Numbered from the stretch's first letter, positions 19,641-29,403 are shown. The stretch: 64,000 nucleotides of DNA from Rhodopseudomonas pentothenatexigens (GCF_900218015.1 NZ_UFQQ01000003.1:62001-126000); one strand, 5' to 3'. Made by a program: numbers and translations. Notes: generated by a model not told the origin, from the sequence alone.

Positions 19641-21839
19641 ATGCTGCAGACGCGGGATTTCTCTCATTACGTGAAGGATGTCGACGGCCGGATCGCGCAT
19701 CTCGACCTCGCGGTAGAAGGCGTGCACTGCGCGAGCTGTATGGCCAAGATCGAGCGCGGGTTGCAATCGATTCCGGACGTGACTCTCGCCCGCGTCAATC
19801 TCACCGATCGCCGTCTCGCGGTGGAGTGGAACAAGGGCAGCGCGCTGGAGCCGGGCCAGTTCATCGATCGCCTCGCCGAACTCGGCTACAAGGCCTATCC
19901 CTACGAACCTGTGCGGGCCGAGGTCGAAGAGGCCGAGCGCAGCAAGTACTTGCTGCGCTGCCTCGGCGTCGCAGCCTTCGCCACCATGAACGTGATGATG
20001 CTGTCGGTGCCGGTGTGGTACGGCGGCGATCTGAGCCCCGAGGCGCGCGACTTCTTCCATTGGCTGTCGGCGCTGGTGGCGCTGCCCTGCGCCGCTTATG
20101 CGGGTCAGCCGTTCTTCCAGTCGGCGTTCCGCGCGCTCAAGGCCAAGAGCGTCAACATGGACGTGCCGATCACGATCGGCATCACGCTGGCGCTCGGCAT
20201 GTCGCTGGTCGAGACCATCAATCACGCCGAGCACGCGTATTTCGACGCCGCCGTGATGCTGATCGCCTTCCTGCTGGCGGGTCGTTTCCTCGACCAGAAG
20301 ATGCGGCAGAGGACACGCGCGGTCGCCGGCAATCTGGCCGCGCTGAAGGCCGAGACTGCGACCAAATTCGTCGGCCCCGACGAAATCGCGGAGGTGCCGA
20401 TCGCCGCGGTGCGGTCCGGCGACATCGTGCTGCTGCGGCCGGGAGAGCGCTGCGCGGTCGACGGCACCGTGGTCGACGGCCGATCCGAAATCGACCAGAG
20501 CCTGATCACCGGCGAGACGCTGCATGTGCCGGCCGAGCGCGGCACCCAGGTCTATGCCGGTACGCTCAATATTTCCGGAACGCTTCGGGTCCGGGTGGCC
20601 GCGGCCGCGGAAGGCACCCTGCTGTCCGAGATCACCCGGTTGCTCGACCATGCGCTGCAGGCCCGCTCGCGCTATGTCCAGCTGGCCGACCGTGCCTCCC
20701 GACTGTATGCACCGGTGGTGCACGCCACCGCGCTGCTCACTATCATCGGCTGGATGTTGGCCGGTGCGAGCTGGCACGATGCGATCGTGATCGGCATCGC
20801 AGTCCTGATCATCACCTGTCCCTGTGCGCTCGGCCTGGCAATTCCGGCGGTGCAGACGGTCGCCTCCGGCGCTATGTTCCGGGCCGGGGTGCTGCTCAAT
20901 GCCGGTGACGCGATCGAGCGAGCCGCAGCCGTCGACACCATCGTGTTCGACAAGACCGGCACGCTGACGCTGCCTGAGCTCGATGTCGTCAACGCGGCCA
21001 GCGTGCCGCCGGACGTGTTCGACCTCGCCGGCCGACTGGCGCTCGCCAGCCACCATCCGGTCGCCGCCGCGGTGGCCCGCGCAGCGCAAGCCAAGTCGCC
21101 GCTGGCCGGCGTGGTGGAAGAGCCGGGCCGTGGTGTCCGCGCCTTGTTCGGCGGTGAGGAACTGCGACTGGGCAGCCCGTCGTTCTGTGGCGCGGATGCC
21201 GAGGCCAACAAGATCCTCAGCGAAGACCCGGAAGTTTCGGTGGTGGCGTTCAGTCGCGGCGAACACAGGGTAGTGTTCGCGGTCCGGCAGCTGCTGCGGC
21301 CCGATGCCGCCAAGACGATCGACGCGCTGACCAACCGCGGGATCGCCGTCGAGCTGTTGTCCGGCGATCGCGAACCGGCGGTGCGCCACGCCGCTGACGC
21401 GCTCGGGGTGTCCGCCTGGCGCGCCGGGGTCACGCCCGCTGAGAAGATCGCCCACATCGAGGCGCTGAAGAAACAGGGCCGGACCGTGATGATGGTCGGC
21501 GACGGCATGAACGACGCGCCCTCGCTCGCCGCCGCCCATGTGTCGATGTCGCCGATCAGCGCCACGCATCTCAGCCAGGCCACCGCCGATCTGGTGTTCC
21601 TCGGCAAGGAGCTGGCGCCGGTGCTTGCGGCGGTGGATTATTCGCGCAAGGCGATGGCGGTGATGCGCGAGAACCTCGGTCTTGCCATAGGCTACAACGT
21701 GCTGGCGGTGCCGATCGCGATCGCCGGTTACGCCACCCCGCTGATCGCTGCGCTGGCAATGTCCGGATCGTCGCTGCTGGTGATGCTGAATGCGATGCGG
21801 GCGCGCCGTGTCCGCCAGGGAGGCGCACCATGGAAGTGA
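19641..21839 (+). CDS. fixI (ccoI): copper-translocating P1B-type ATPase for cbb3 oxidase
   Basis: Heavy-metal pump of 732 residues that supplies copper for the FixN active site. An N-terminal heavy-metal-binding domain has GVHCASC (Cys30, Cys33), and eight membrane spans are expected. The ion-path motif is CPC (393-395) in ITCPCALGL, the phosphorylation site is DKTGT (Asp437), and MVGDGMNDAPSL marks the hinge of the P domain. The HP motif of P1B pumps is in SHHPVAAAV. It overlaps fixS by 10 bp. Confidence 0.96.
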   Translation: MLQTRDFSHYVKDVDGRIAHLDLAVEGVHCASCMAKIERGLQSIPDVTLARVNLTDRRLAVEWNKGSALEPGQFIDRLAELGYKAYPYEPVRAEVEEAERSKYLLRCLGVAAFATMNVMMLSVPVWYGGDLSPEARDFFHWLSALVALPCAAYAGQPFFQSAFRALKAKSVNMDVPITIGITLALGMSLVETINHAEHAYFDAAVMLIAFLLAGRFLDQKMRQRTRAVAGNLAALKAETATKFVGPDEIAEVPIAAVRSGDIVLLRPGERCAVDGTVVDGRSEIDQSLITGETLHVPAERGTQVYAGTLNISGTLRVRVAAAAEGTLLSEITRLLDHALQARSRYVQLADRASRLYAPVVHATALLTIIGWMLAGASWHDAIVIGIAVLIITCPCALGLAIPAVQTVASGAMFRAGVLLNAGDAIERAAAVDTIVFDKTGTLTLPELDVVNAASVPPDVFDLAGRLALASHHPVAAAVARAAQAKSPLAGVVEEPGRGVRALFGGEELRLGSPSFCGADAEANKILSEDPEVSVVAFSRGEHRVVFAVRQLLRPDAAKTIDALTNRGIAVELLSGDREPAVRHAADALGVSAWRAGVTPAEKIAHIEALKKQGRTVMMVGDGMNDAPSLAAAHVSMSPISATHLSQATADLVFLGKELAPVLAAVDYSRKAMAVMRENLGLAIGYNVLAVPIAIAGYATPLIAALAMSGSSLLVMLNAMRARRVRQGGAPWK

Positions 21840-22015
21840 TGGTGATCCTGGTCCCGCTGGCGCTCGGGCTCGGCCTGCTCGGACTGATCGGGTTTCTGTG
21901 GTCGCTGAAGAGCGGCCAATTCGAAGATCTCGACGGAGCCGCCTGGCGAGCCATCGCCGACGACGATCCGCCTTTGCCGCCGCCGGCCGAATCGCCGGCA
22001 GAAAAGCGAGGCTGA
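21830..22015 (+). CDS. fixS (ccoS): cbb3 oxidase maturation protein FixS
   Basis: 61-residue membrane protein with one N-terminal helix (about 3-25) and the family signature FLWSLKSGQFEDLDG. It is required for insertion of heme b and copper in FixN in known systems. Its ATG overlaps the end of fixI by 10 bp, so the two are translationally coupled. The tail is rich in Asp, Pro and Glu. Confidence 0.94.
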   Translation: MEVMVILVPLALGLGLLGLIGFLWSLKSGQFEDLDGAAWRAIADDDPPLPPPAESPAEKRG

Positions 22016-22016
22016 C

Positions 22017-22256
22017 ATGGCGATGCTCGCCTATGACGACCTGCCACGGGTCGCCCCCATGGTCGCCCCCGTGGAACGCGCCGCCGGCCCCGTGGAGCTA
22101 TCTCCGCCTGCCGAACCCGAATTGTCGATCGAACCCGATGACGACGTGCAGGAACGCTGGCTGCAGGCGCAGCCGTGGCCGCGCCGCTGGTTTGCACGGT
22201 TCTACCGGGCGCTACGCAAGCTGCAGCCGGCGTTTCCGCCGATGTCCTGCTGCTGA
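22017..22256 (+). CDS. small protein of unknown function at the end of the fix operon
   Basis: 79-residue ORF that starts one base after the fixS stop (TGACATG), with GCGAGG inside the end of fixS as ribosome binding site. It has no membrane helix or known domain. The first half is Pro/Val/Ala-rich (LPRVAPMVAPVERAAG), the middle is acidic (PDDDVQER), and the C-terminal half is basic and aromatic (WPRRWFARFYRALRKL), ending in a Cys-Cys pair. The position suggests co-expression with cbb3 maturation genes, and a terminal Cys-Cys could bind copper, but that is speculation. Confidence 0.7.
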   Translation: MAMLAYDDLPRVAPMVAPVERAAGPVELSPPAEPELSIEPDDDVQERWLQAQPWPRRWFARFYRALRKLQPAFPPMSCC

Positions 22257-22393
22257 CCGGCCGGTTCCCTCCGCCTCGACACATCGTCGCAGGATCAAAG
22301 CTTTAAGCGGGTTTCATTCGGCTGAAACAGTGCGGGGCTATCAGGCCGGCGTACCGCTCGATCGGGCGAGTCGCCGACCAAAGAAGTGCCGCC

Positions 22394-22603
22394 ATGTCCC
22401 ATGCCTTCATTATCGAAGTCGATTCACGCGCCGCAGGTATCGTGGTGCGTGACGGCCGCAGCTTCCGTTTCCATTCCGCGTGCGACGACTTCTCCGGACT
22501 CGAGGGGCAGGGCTTCCGCTCGCCTGGCGACGCCCAGAAAGCGGCGGTCCGCCATCTCGAGACATCCCCTCGGAGCCGCGGCCCCAAGCTCCAGGTCGCC
22601 TGA
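22394..22603 (+). CDS. conserved-looking hypothetical protein, 69 residues
   Basis: Small cytosolic protein that begins SHAFIIEVDSRAAGIVVRDG, continues FRFHSACDDFSGLEGQGF and then PGDAQKAAVRHL. The pattern of beta-strands then a helix looks like a folded domain rather than a chance frame, and similar short proteins are familiar from Bradyrhizobium genomes. The ATG at 22394 follows AAAGAAGTG. No function can be assigned. Confidence 0.65.
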   Translation: MSHAFIIEVDSRAAGIVVRDGRSFRFHSACDDFSGLEGQGFRSPGDAQKAAVRHLETSPRSRGPKLQVA

Positions 22604-22675
22604 GCGGCAGCAAATCGCCCTGCTGCAAGACGGTCCGGGAAGCCCTGCTCCCGGAACTTGCAACTTGCGGGAAAT

Positions 22676-22719
22676 TTTCTTCCACTTATGATGCTACGAA
22701 ACATCATCTTTGGAAGAAA
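22676..22719. promoter_or_regulatory. nested inverted repeat upstream of an Lrp/AsnC-type gene
   Basis: Outer arms TTTCTTCCA (22676-22684) and TGGAAGAAA (22711-22719), inner arms ATGATG (22688-22693) and CATCAT (22702-22707). It ends 12 bp before the regulator's ATG and overlaps its ribosome binding region. Likely an autoregulatory operator; Lrp-family proteins commonly bind inverted repeats in their own promoters. Confidence 0.55.
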
Positions 22720-22731
22720 GTTCTCCATCAA

Positions 22732-23241
22732 ATGGCTGAGACCGAAAGCAGTGCCGCCGAGCCAATTCGACGGCTTGATGCCATCGACCGCAAGATCCTG
22801 GCGGTGCTGCAGCAGGACGCCTCGTTGTCAGTGGCCGAAATCGGCGACCGGGTGGGCTTATCCTCGACGCCGTGCTGGAAGCGCATCCAGCGGCTCGAAG
22901 CCGATGGCGTGATCACCAAAAGGGTGGCGCTGGTCGACCAGGACAAGATCGGGCTGGGGTTGTCGGTGTTCGTCTCGATCGAGAGCGGCGATCACTCCGA
23001 CGCTTGGCTCGAGGCCTTCGCCGACGCCGTCAGCGCGATGCCCGAGGTGATCGAATTCTATCGGATGGCTGGAGACGTCGACTACATGCTGCGTGTCGTC
23101 GTCGCCGACATGCGCGCCTACGACCAGTTCTACAAGAAGCTGATTGGCACCGTGCCGCTGAAGAACGTCACGTCGCGTTTCGCCATGGAGAAGATCAAGT
23201 CGGTGACGGCGCTGCCGGTGCCGCCGCCGGGTGCTGGTTAG
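22732..23241 (+). CDS. Lrp/AsnC family transcriptional regulator
   Basis: DNA-binding protein of 169 residues. The N-terminal winged helix-turn-helix (about 12-65) contains LDAIDRKILAVLQQDASLSVAEIGDRVGLSSTPCWKRIQRLE. The C-terminal RAM/AsnC ligand-binding domain follows, with PEVIEFYRMAGDVDYMLRVV as the typical ligand-site strand. The SSTPCWKR recognition helix resembles that of Lrp-like amino-acid-responsive regulators. ATG 22732 is preceded by GGAAGAAAG. The ligand is not predictable from the sequence. Confidence 0.93.
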   Translation: MAETESSAAEPIRRLDAIDRKILAVLQQDASLSVAEIGDRVGLSSTPCWKRIQRLEADGVITKRVALVDQDKIGLGLSVFVSIESGDHSDAWLEAFADAVSAMPEVIEFYRMAGDVDYMLRVVVADMRAYDQFYKKLIGTVPLKNVTSRFAMEKIKSVTALPVPPPGAG

Positions 23242-23332
23242 GGCGCCGGAACACCGGTTCGCAGGCACGATCGGCGCCGCCGTTCGCGAGCGCGATCCCG
23301 ACGATGGTCTGCTGGCGACGTTGCAAGGCCGC

Positions 23333-23770
23333 TCAGGCTGTGAGCTGGCCCTCAGCTTCCGCGATCATTGCCCGCAACTCTTCGGGCACGCGAACCGTCG
23401 CGTGTGTGGTCTGGTCGGTGTACACCCACACGATCTCGCCAATGGCGTAAAGCCTGTCGTCGCCTTTACCGAAGATCGCCAGATCGAAGCTCAGGCTGGA
23501 ATTGCCGATCCGCCCGACCCGCACCCCGACCTCGATCTCCTGATCGAAACGGATCGGCGCCTTGTACTCGACGAGCGATTTCACGGTGTGGAAATCGACA
23601 CCGGTGGTGTTCACGGCGGCGACGTAGTCGTAGCCGAGCCGGCGGAAGAATTCGGTGATCGACGTGTCGTAATACGTCAAATAATGCGCGTTGAAGACTA
23701 CCCCCTGGCCGTCCACCTCGGAGTATCTGACCCGGAACGGAAAGAAGAACCCGAAATCCCCGCGTTGCAT
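23333..23770 (-). CDS. acyl-CoA thioesterase, 4HBT (hotdog) family
   Basis: 145-residue hotdog-fold thioesterase. It has the 4-hydroxybenzoyl-CoA thioesterase-type active site in VRYSEVDGQGVVFNAHYLTYYD, where the Asp (YSEVD) is the catalytic residue in the family. Probably cytosolic and tetrameric. Substrate unknown; YbgC-like short-chain or aromatic acyl-CoAs are possible. It sits alone on the minus strand between two plus-strand regulators. Confidence 0.9.
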   Translation of the reverse strand: MQRGDFGFFFPFRVRYSEVDGQGVVFNAHYLTYYDTSITEFFRRLGYDYVAAVNTTGVDFHTVKSLVEYKAPIRFDQEIEVGVRVGRIGNSSLSFDLAIFGKGDDRLYAIGEIVWVYTDQTTHATVRVPEELRAMIAEAEGQLTA

Positions 23771-24080
23771 GTTGCCCCCTTGCGCATTGCGTACAGTGTC
23801 TCACACCGCCGCGATAAGGCGCAAGCAGCGCGGCCGCGGGCCGCATCAAATGGGGTCGCTTGCAGGTTCGTGGTCCGTCGGGATGTTCGCCAGCTCTGCG
23901 GGCCGGTCGTAGCCCGCCGATCTCGCCGCGGGAGTCAGGTAGCGTCGACACCTGATGATCGTCGCCGTAACGCAAGAGTCGCGAAATCGTTCCGCGCCGG
24001 AGGCTCAGGATTTTCGCTTCGCGTGCTCTAGGCAGCGAGTTCCTGTTCTCTTACAACTCGGAAAACGAACCTGTGTTGTG
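23771..24080. other. non-coding stretch upstream of kaiC
   Basis: 310 bp between the divergent thioesterase and kaiC genes. An open frame runs from 23955 into kaiC, but it adds 42 residues with no resemblance to KaiC, so it is left out. No repeat, FNR box or clear promoter was recognised. Confidence 0.5.
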
Positions 24081-25772
24081 ATGGCTGACGGCATATCCAA
24101 ATCCCTGACGGGGATCGAAGGTTTCGACGATCTCACCCTCGGCGGCTTACCCTCCGGGCGGCCGAGTCTGGTCTGCGGCTCGGCCGGCTGCGGCAAGACG
24201 CTGTTCGCCTCGACCTTTCTGATCAACGGCGCCCGGCTGTATGGCGAGCCCGGCGTGTTCGTGACCTTCGAAGAGCGTCCGGTCGACATCGTCGACAACG
24301 TCGCATCACTCGGGTTCGATCTGCAGGGGCTGATCGAGCAAGAGCGGGTTCTGATCGAGCATATCGCGCTCGATCCGACCGAGGTCGCCGAGGTCGGCGA
24401 TTACGACCTGGAAGCACTGTTTCTGCGGCTCGAATTCGCGGTCGATCAAATCGGCGCCAAGCGGATCGTGCTCGATACCATCGAGAGCCTGTTCTCGGCC
24501 TTTCAAAATCCGGCCGTACTGCGCGCCGAAATCCGTAGGCTGTTCGATTGGCTGAAGCAGAAGGGGCTGACCGCGGTCATCACCGGCGAGCGCGGCGACG
24601 GCACGCTGACCAGGCAGGGCCTCGAAGAATATGTCTCGGACTGCGTCATCCTGCTCGATCACCGCGTCGACAATCAGATTTCCACTCGCCGGCTGCGCAT
24701 CGTCAAATATCGCGGGACCGCGCATGGCACCAACGAGTACCCGTTTCTGATCGACGAAGACGGCTTCAGCGTGCTGCCGGTGTCGTCGCTCGGCCTGTCG
24801 CACAAGGTCTATCAGGACCGGATTTCGACCGGCGTCGACGACCTCGACGCGATGATGTCCGGCGGAGGTTTCTTTCGCGGAACCAGCGTCCTGATCAGCG
24901 GCGTCGCAGGCTCGGGCAAGAGTTCGCTGGCCTGCATGATGGTCGATGCCGCCTGCCGCCGCGGCGACAGGGCGCTGTATCTGTCCTTCGAGGAATCGGA
25001 AGCTCAGACCGTCCGCAACATGAGGTCGGTCGGCACCGATCTCGAACGTTGGCTGCAGGGCGGCAAGCTCCGCTACATCGCGGCCCGCCCGACCTTCTAC
25101 AGCCTGGAAATGCATCTGGCGGTGATGCTGCGCGAGGTCGCGCGCTTCAAGCCGGACATCGTGGTGCTCGATCCGATCTCCGCATTCACCGAAAGCGGGC
25201 AGATCGGCGAAGTGCAGGCGATGCTGCTGCGCATGGTCGACTATTTGAAATCCAAAGGCATTACCGGCGTGTTCACCCATCTGGCGCACGGCGCTCAGAC
25301 CGAGACCGATGCCGGTCTGTCGTCGCTGATGGACGCCTGGATCCTGCTGCTGAATCGTGAGGCGCATGGCGAATTCAATCGCGAGCTTTATCTGCTGAAG
25401 GCGCGCGGCATCGCGCACTCCAATCAGGTGCGCGAATTTGTGATGTCCAATGACGGTATTCATCTGCTGCCGCCGTATCTCGGCGACGGGGGCGCAGTGA
25501 CCGGATCGGCACGCCGAGCCGAAGAGGCCAAGGCAAGACGCGCCGAGAACGAGCGGCGCACCGAGGTGGCGCGTCTGCAGGATCAGATCGAGCAGCGCCG
25601 CCGCCGTGCACTCGCGCAGATCGACGCGTTGCAGGCGGATCTCGCGGTGGACGAAGCCGAGTTGCGCCGGCTGACGCAGGCCGAAGCCAGTTTCCGCGCG
25701 CAGAGCGAACGCGATGCGTCCGAGATGGCGCTGAGCCGGGGCTTCGCCGGGTCGGCCGGCGGTACGGAGTAA
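24081..25772 (+). CDS. kaiC: KaiC family timekeeping ATPase/autokinase with C-terminal coiled coil
   Basis: RecA-fold double ATPase of 563 residues. The CI domain has P-loop GSAGCGKT (33-40) and catalytic glutamates TFEE (64-65). The CII domain has P-loop GVAGSGKS (274-281) and SFEE (304-305). The place of the Ser431-Thr432 phosphosites of Synechococcus KaiC reads TDAGLSSLMDAW, so the pair is Ser414-Ser415. After about residue 475 an Arg/Glu/Ala-rich extension (about 478-547) looks like a coiled coil, as in the longer KaiC of Rhodobacter sphaeroides. kaiB follows 9 bp later, and no kaiA is present. KaiC of R. palustris is known to support a proto-circadian timer; cycling here is inferred from that. 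Confidence 0.94.
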   Translation: MADGISKSLTGIEGFDDLTLGGLPSGRPSLVCGSAGCGKTLFASTFLINGARLYGEPGVFVTFEERPVDIVDNVASLGFDLQGLIEQERVLIEHIALDPTEVAEVGDYDLEALFLRLEFAVDQIGAKRIVLDTIESLFSAFQNPAVLRAEIRRLFDWLKQKGLTAVITGERGDGTLTRQGLEEYVSDCVILLDHRVDNQISTRRLRIVKYRGTAHGTNEYPFLIDEDGFSVLPVSSLGLSHKVYQDRISTGVDDLDAMMSGGGFFRGTSVLISGVAGSGKSSLACMMVDAACRRGDRALYLSFEESEAQTVRNMRSVGTDLERWLQGGKLRYIAARPTFYSLEMHLAVMLREVARFKPDIVVLDPISAFTESGQIGEVQAMLLRMVDYLKSKGITGVFTHLAHGAQTETDAGLSSLMDAWILLLNREAHGEFNRELYLLKARGIAHSNQVREFVMSNDGIHLLPPYLGDGGAVTGSARRAEEAKARRAENERRTEVARLQDQIEQRRRRALAQIDALQADLAVDEAELRRLTQAEASFRAQSERDASEMALSRGFAGSAGGTE

Positions 25773-25781
25773 GGGACGACG

Positions 25782-26066
25782 ATGGCCGATCCGATCAAAC
25801 TTGTGCTGTATGTCGCGGGCGAGACACCCAAATCGCTGGCCGCGATCCGTAATCTCGAAAAGATCTGTGCCGAGCACCTGGCCGGCAAGTACCGGGTCGA
25901 GGTGATCGATCTGAAGAAGTCACCTCAGCTCGCCCGCGAGCACGGCATCGTCGCGATCCCGACCCTGGTGAAGGAGCTGCCGGTGCCGATCCGCAAGATC
26001 ATCGGCGACCTGTCCGACACGCCGAAAGTGCTGGTCCATCTTGCGGTGGAGGAATCGTCCTCGTGA
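25782..26066 (+). CDS. kaiB: KaiB family protein
   Basis: 94-residue partner of KaiC with a thioredoxin-like or fold-switched KaiB fold. It shows [24 protein letters not shown], then [28 protein letters not shown] with the conserved Pro after Ile. It starts 9 bp after kaiC with GGGACG as ribosome binding site, so kaiC-kaiB order is the reverse of cyanobacteria. It ends in an overlap with the downstream kinase gene. Confidence 0.94.
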   Translation: MADPIKLVLYVAGETPKSLAAIRNLEKICAEHLAGKYRVEVIDLKKSPQLAREHGIVAIPTLVKELPVPIRKIIGDLSDTPKVLVHLAVEESSS

Positions 26067-27514
26067 CATCGGCGGTCGCGGCGCTGAGCAGGGCGGAGTT
26101 GGAGGCTCGGCTGGAAGAGGCCGAGGAAACGCTGCGGGCGATCCGTGACGGCGAAATCGATGCGGTCGTGGTACGCGGCGCCGACGCCGAGCAGGTGTTC
26201 ACGCTCGAAGGCGGTGGCCAGTCCTATCGCACCTTCATGGAGGCGATGGATGTCGGCGCCGCGGCGTTCGATCAGGACGGGCAGCTGCTTTACGCCAACC
26301 AGGCGCTGTGCGCGTTGCTGGATTGCGCGCACGGTTCGCTCACCGCGCCAGCGCTCATTGCCCTGCTGGATCCGGTCAACCAGGCGGCGTTCCGAGGTCT
26401 GCAGGCGCAGGCGCAGCGCGAGCGGCAGTCGGCCGAGATCCATCTGCGGGTCGGCGATGCCGAGCGCAGCATGTTGCTCACCGGCACCCCGCTGGAGTTC
26501 GGCGTGGTCCGCGGGGCCGCGATCACCTTCACGGATATCAGCGAACGCGAGCAGGCCGCCGCGGCCCGGGAGTCGGAGCGGCTGGCGCGCGCGATCCTCG
26601 CCTCCGCCAATGAGGCGGTGATCGTCTGCGACCGGGCCGGCCGCGTCACCCACCTCAATGGCGCGGCAACGCGGATCTGTGCGGAGGCCCCGGTCGGCAA
26701 GACCTTTGCGGAGGCGATCGCGCTCGGCTTTCCCGAAGCGTCCGAGCTGATGAGCAGCGATGATATCGTCGCGATGGCGACCGCGGGTCTTCCGGTGCAG
26801 GGATTGGAAGCGGCGGTCCGCACGCCGTCGGCGACGATTACCGATGTGATGATCAGCGCGGCGCCGCTGATGGTGTCCGGCGAGCGCACTCAGGGCTGCG
26901 TCGTCACGCTGATCGATCTGTCGCAGCGCAAGGCCGCCGAGCGGCACCAGGCGCTGCTGATGGGCGAGCTCGACCACCGCGTCAAGAACACGCTGACGAT
27001 GGTGATGGCGATCTGCGCGCGGACCGCCGCGCACGAGCGCACCATCGAGGACTTCCAGAAATCCTTCACCGGCCGGATCCAGGCGCTGGCGGCCACGCAC
27101 ACGCTGCTGTCGAACGCCTCGTGGCAGAGCCTGCAGATCAGGGACCTGCTCGCTGCCGAACTGGCGCCGTTCGCGTCGCTGTCCGGCGGCCGGATCGTCA
27201 CCGAGGGGCTCGACATCGCGGTGGAGGCGAGGACCGCGGTCTCGCTGGGACTGGTGTTTCACGAGCTCACCACCAACGCTGTCAAATACGGCGCGCTGTC
27301 TGTCCCGTCCGGAAGGATATCGGTGCGCCGGGTCGAGACCGGCGACGAGTCGCTGACCATCGAGTGGCAGGAACATGACGGACCGCCGGTCGCGCCGCCG
27401 CAAAGCTCAGGTTTCGGGCAAACGTTGATCTCGCGCAGCCTCGGCAGCGGCGGGGCGACCTTGGAATTCCGCCCTGCCGGGGTGGTCTGCCGCATCTCGA
27501 TCCCACGGAGCTGA
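26063..27514 (+). CDS. PAS-containing HWE-family histidine kinase, coupled to kaiB
   Basis: Cytosolic sensor kinase of 483 residues without membrane segments. A short N-terminal coiled coil (about 6-26) is followed by the [13 protein letters not shown] segment often seen before PAS domains, then two PAS-like regions (about 55-165 and 172-288). The HWE-type phosphoacceptor segment [11 protein letters not shown] has His305, and the ATP-binding domain has [15 protein letters not shown] (400-413). The start is GTG 26063, whose last bases overlap the kaiB stop (GTGA), so translation is coupled. No response regulator lies next to it. It is a candidate output or input kinase of the KaiBC timer. Confidence 0.9.
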   Translation: MTSAVAALSRAELEARLEEAEETLRAIRDGEIDAVVVRGADAEQVFTLEGGGQSYRTFMEAMDVGAAAFDQDGQLLYANQALCALLDCAHGSLTAPALIALLDPVNQAAFRGLQAQAQRERQSAEIHLRVGDAERSMLLTGTPLEFGVVRGAAITFTDISEREQAAAARESERLARAILASANEAVIVCDRAGRVTHLNGAATRICAEAPVGKTFAEAIALGFPEASELMSSDDIVAMATAGLPVQGLEAAVRTPSATITDVMISAAPLMVSGERTQGCVVTLIDLSQRKAAERHQALLMGELDHRVKNTLTMVMAICARTAAHERTIEDFQKSFTGRIQALAATHTLLSNASWQSLQIRDLLAAELAPFASLSGGRIVTEGLDIAVEARTAVSLGLVFHELTTNAVKYGALSVPSGRISVRRVETGDESLTIEWQEHDGPPVAPPQSSGFGQTLISRSLGSGGATLEFRPAGVVCRISIPRS

Positions 27515-27565
27515 TCGACGACGGCCCCGGCGGGGGTGATCAGTCTCCAGGGAGCGCCGGGCGAA

Positions 27566-28045
27566 TCAACCGTTCGCGAGCTGCTTCAGCGGCAGCCGCG
27601 CGCTATCCTTGAGGCGGTCGAGCACGATCGACGAGCGCACATGCGCGACGCTCTGGTGCGGCATCAGCACGTTGTTGACCAGGTCGGACAAGCCCTTGAG
27701 GTCGCGCAGCACGGCCTTGAGCACGTAGTCCGCGTCGCCGGTCAGGGAGTAGGCCTCCTGGACTGCATCGATGCGGCCGACCAGTGACCGGAACCGCTCG
27801 GCATTGTCCGGTGAGTGGGTCGCCAGCGTGATCTGGATGAAGGCGACCACACCGAAGCCGAGCGCGTCGCTCGCCAGCTCGGCCCGATAGCCGGTGATGA
27901 CGTTGTCCTGCTCCAGCCGCATCCGTCGCCGCGAGCATTGCGACGGCGACAGCTGCACGCGGTCGGCCAGCTCCTGGTTGGTGAGGCGGCCGTCGTCCTG
28001 CAGCGCGCTCAGAATTTTCAGATCGAAGGCATCGACCGATATCAT
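27566..28045 (-). CDS. Lrp/AsnC family regulator, divergent from hpd
   Basis: 159-residue regulator with an N-terminal winged helix (DAFDLKILSALQDDGRLTNQELADRVQLSPSQCSRRRMRLE) and a C-terminal RAM domain (YSLTGDADYVLKAVLRD). Start ATG 28045 is preferred because GGATGG lies nine bases upstream; an ATG at 28069 would add eight residues. It is transcribed away from hpd across a 125-bp region with a strong inverted repeat, so it probably controls hpd and itself, with an aromatic amino acid as likely ligand (inference). Confidence 0.93.
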   Translation of the reverse strand: MISVDAFDLKILSALQDDGRLTNQELADRVQLSPSQCSRRRMRLEQDNVITGYRAELASDALGFGVVAFIQITLATHSPDNAERFRSLVGRIDAVQEAYSLTGDADYVLKAVLRDLKGLSDLVNNVLMPHQSVAHVRSSIVLDRLKDSARLPLKQLANG

Positions 28046-28074
28046 GCGCAGAAGCCATCCTTGATGCATGGATC

Positions 28075-28109
28075 GTGCACAAGCTAGCGCGAACGGCTAG
28101 CATTTGCAC
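28075..28109. promoter_or_regulatory. operator-like inverted repeat between the AsnC-type gene and hpd
   Basis: Arms GTGCACAAGCTAGC (28075-28088) and GCTAGCATTTGCAC (28096-28109) are inverted repeats with 12 of 14 positions matching, separated by 7 bp. The repeat lies 30 bp from the regulator's ATG and 62 bp from the hpd ATG, a good place for a shared operator. Confidence 0.7.
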
Positions 28110-28170
28110 GCTCCTTGCGTGTCGTGCGGATCATACTACCGGCTAAAGAACCAACCTGGAGGAGCCGCCG

Positions 28171-29289
<1,119 letters not shown>

Positions 29290-29333
29290 CTTCGCGAAGC
29301 GCGACGCCGATCGAACGGTCCTAAGTGTTTTCG

Positions 29334-29364
29334 CGTCATGGCCGGGACGAGCCCGGCCATGACG
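29334..29364. repeat. palindromic hairpin 'GTCATGGCCGGG', possible hpd terminator
   Basis: CGTCATGGCCGGG-ACGAG-CCCGGCCATGACG, a perfect 13-bp stem. It lies 45 bp after hpd. This palindrome is a common intergenic repeat of the group and may stop or stabilise the hpd transcript. Confidence 0.65.
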
Positions 29365-29403
29365 GGTCAAACGTAGCGACGTTCCAAGCGCAAGACCTGC
29401 GCA

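Noticed and set aside
18801-21569. Minus-strand open frame of 922 codons opposite fixG-fixI
   Set aside because: Composition is typical of antisense translation of GC-rich genes (RHRH, DDQ, GAD repeats), and fixG, fixH and fixI are unambiguous.
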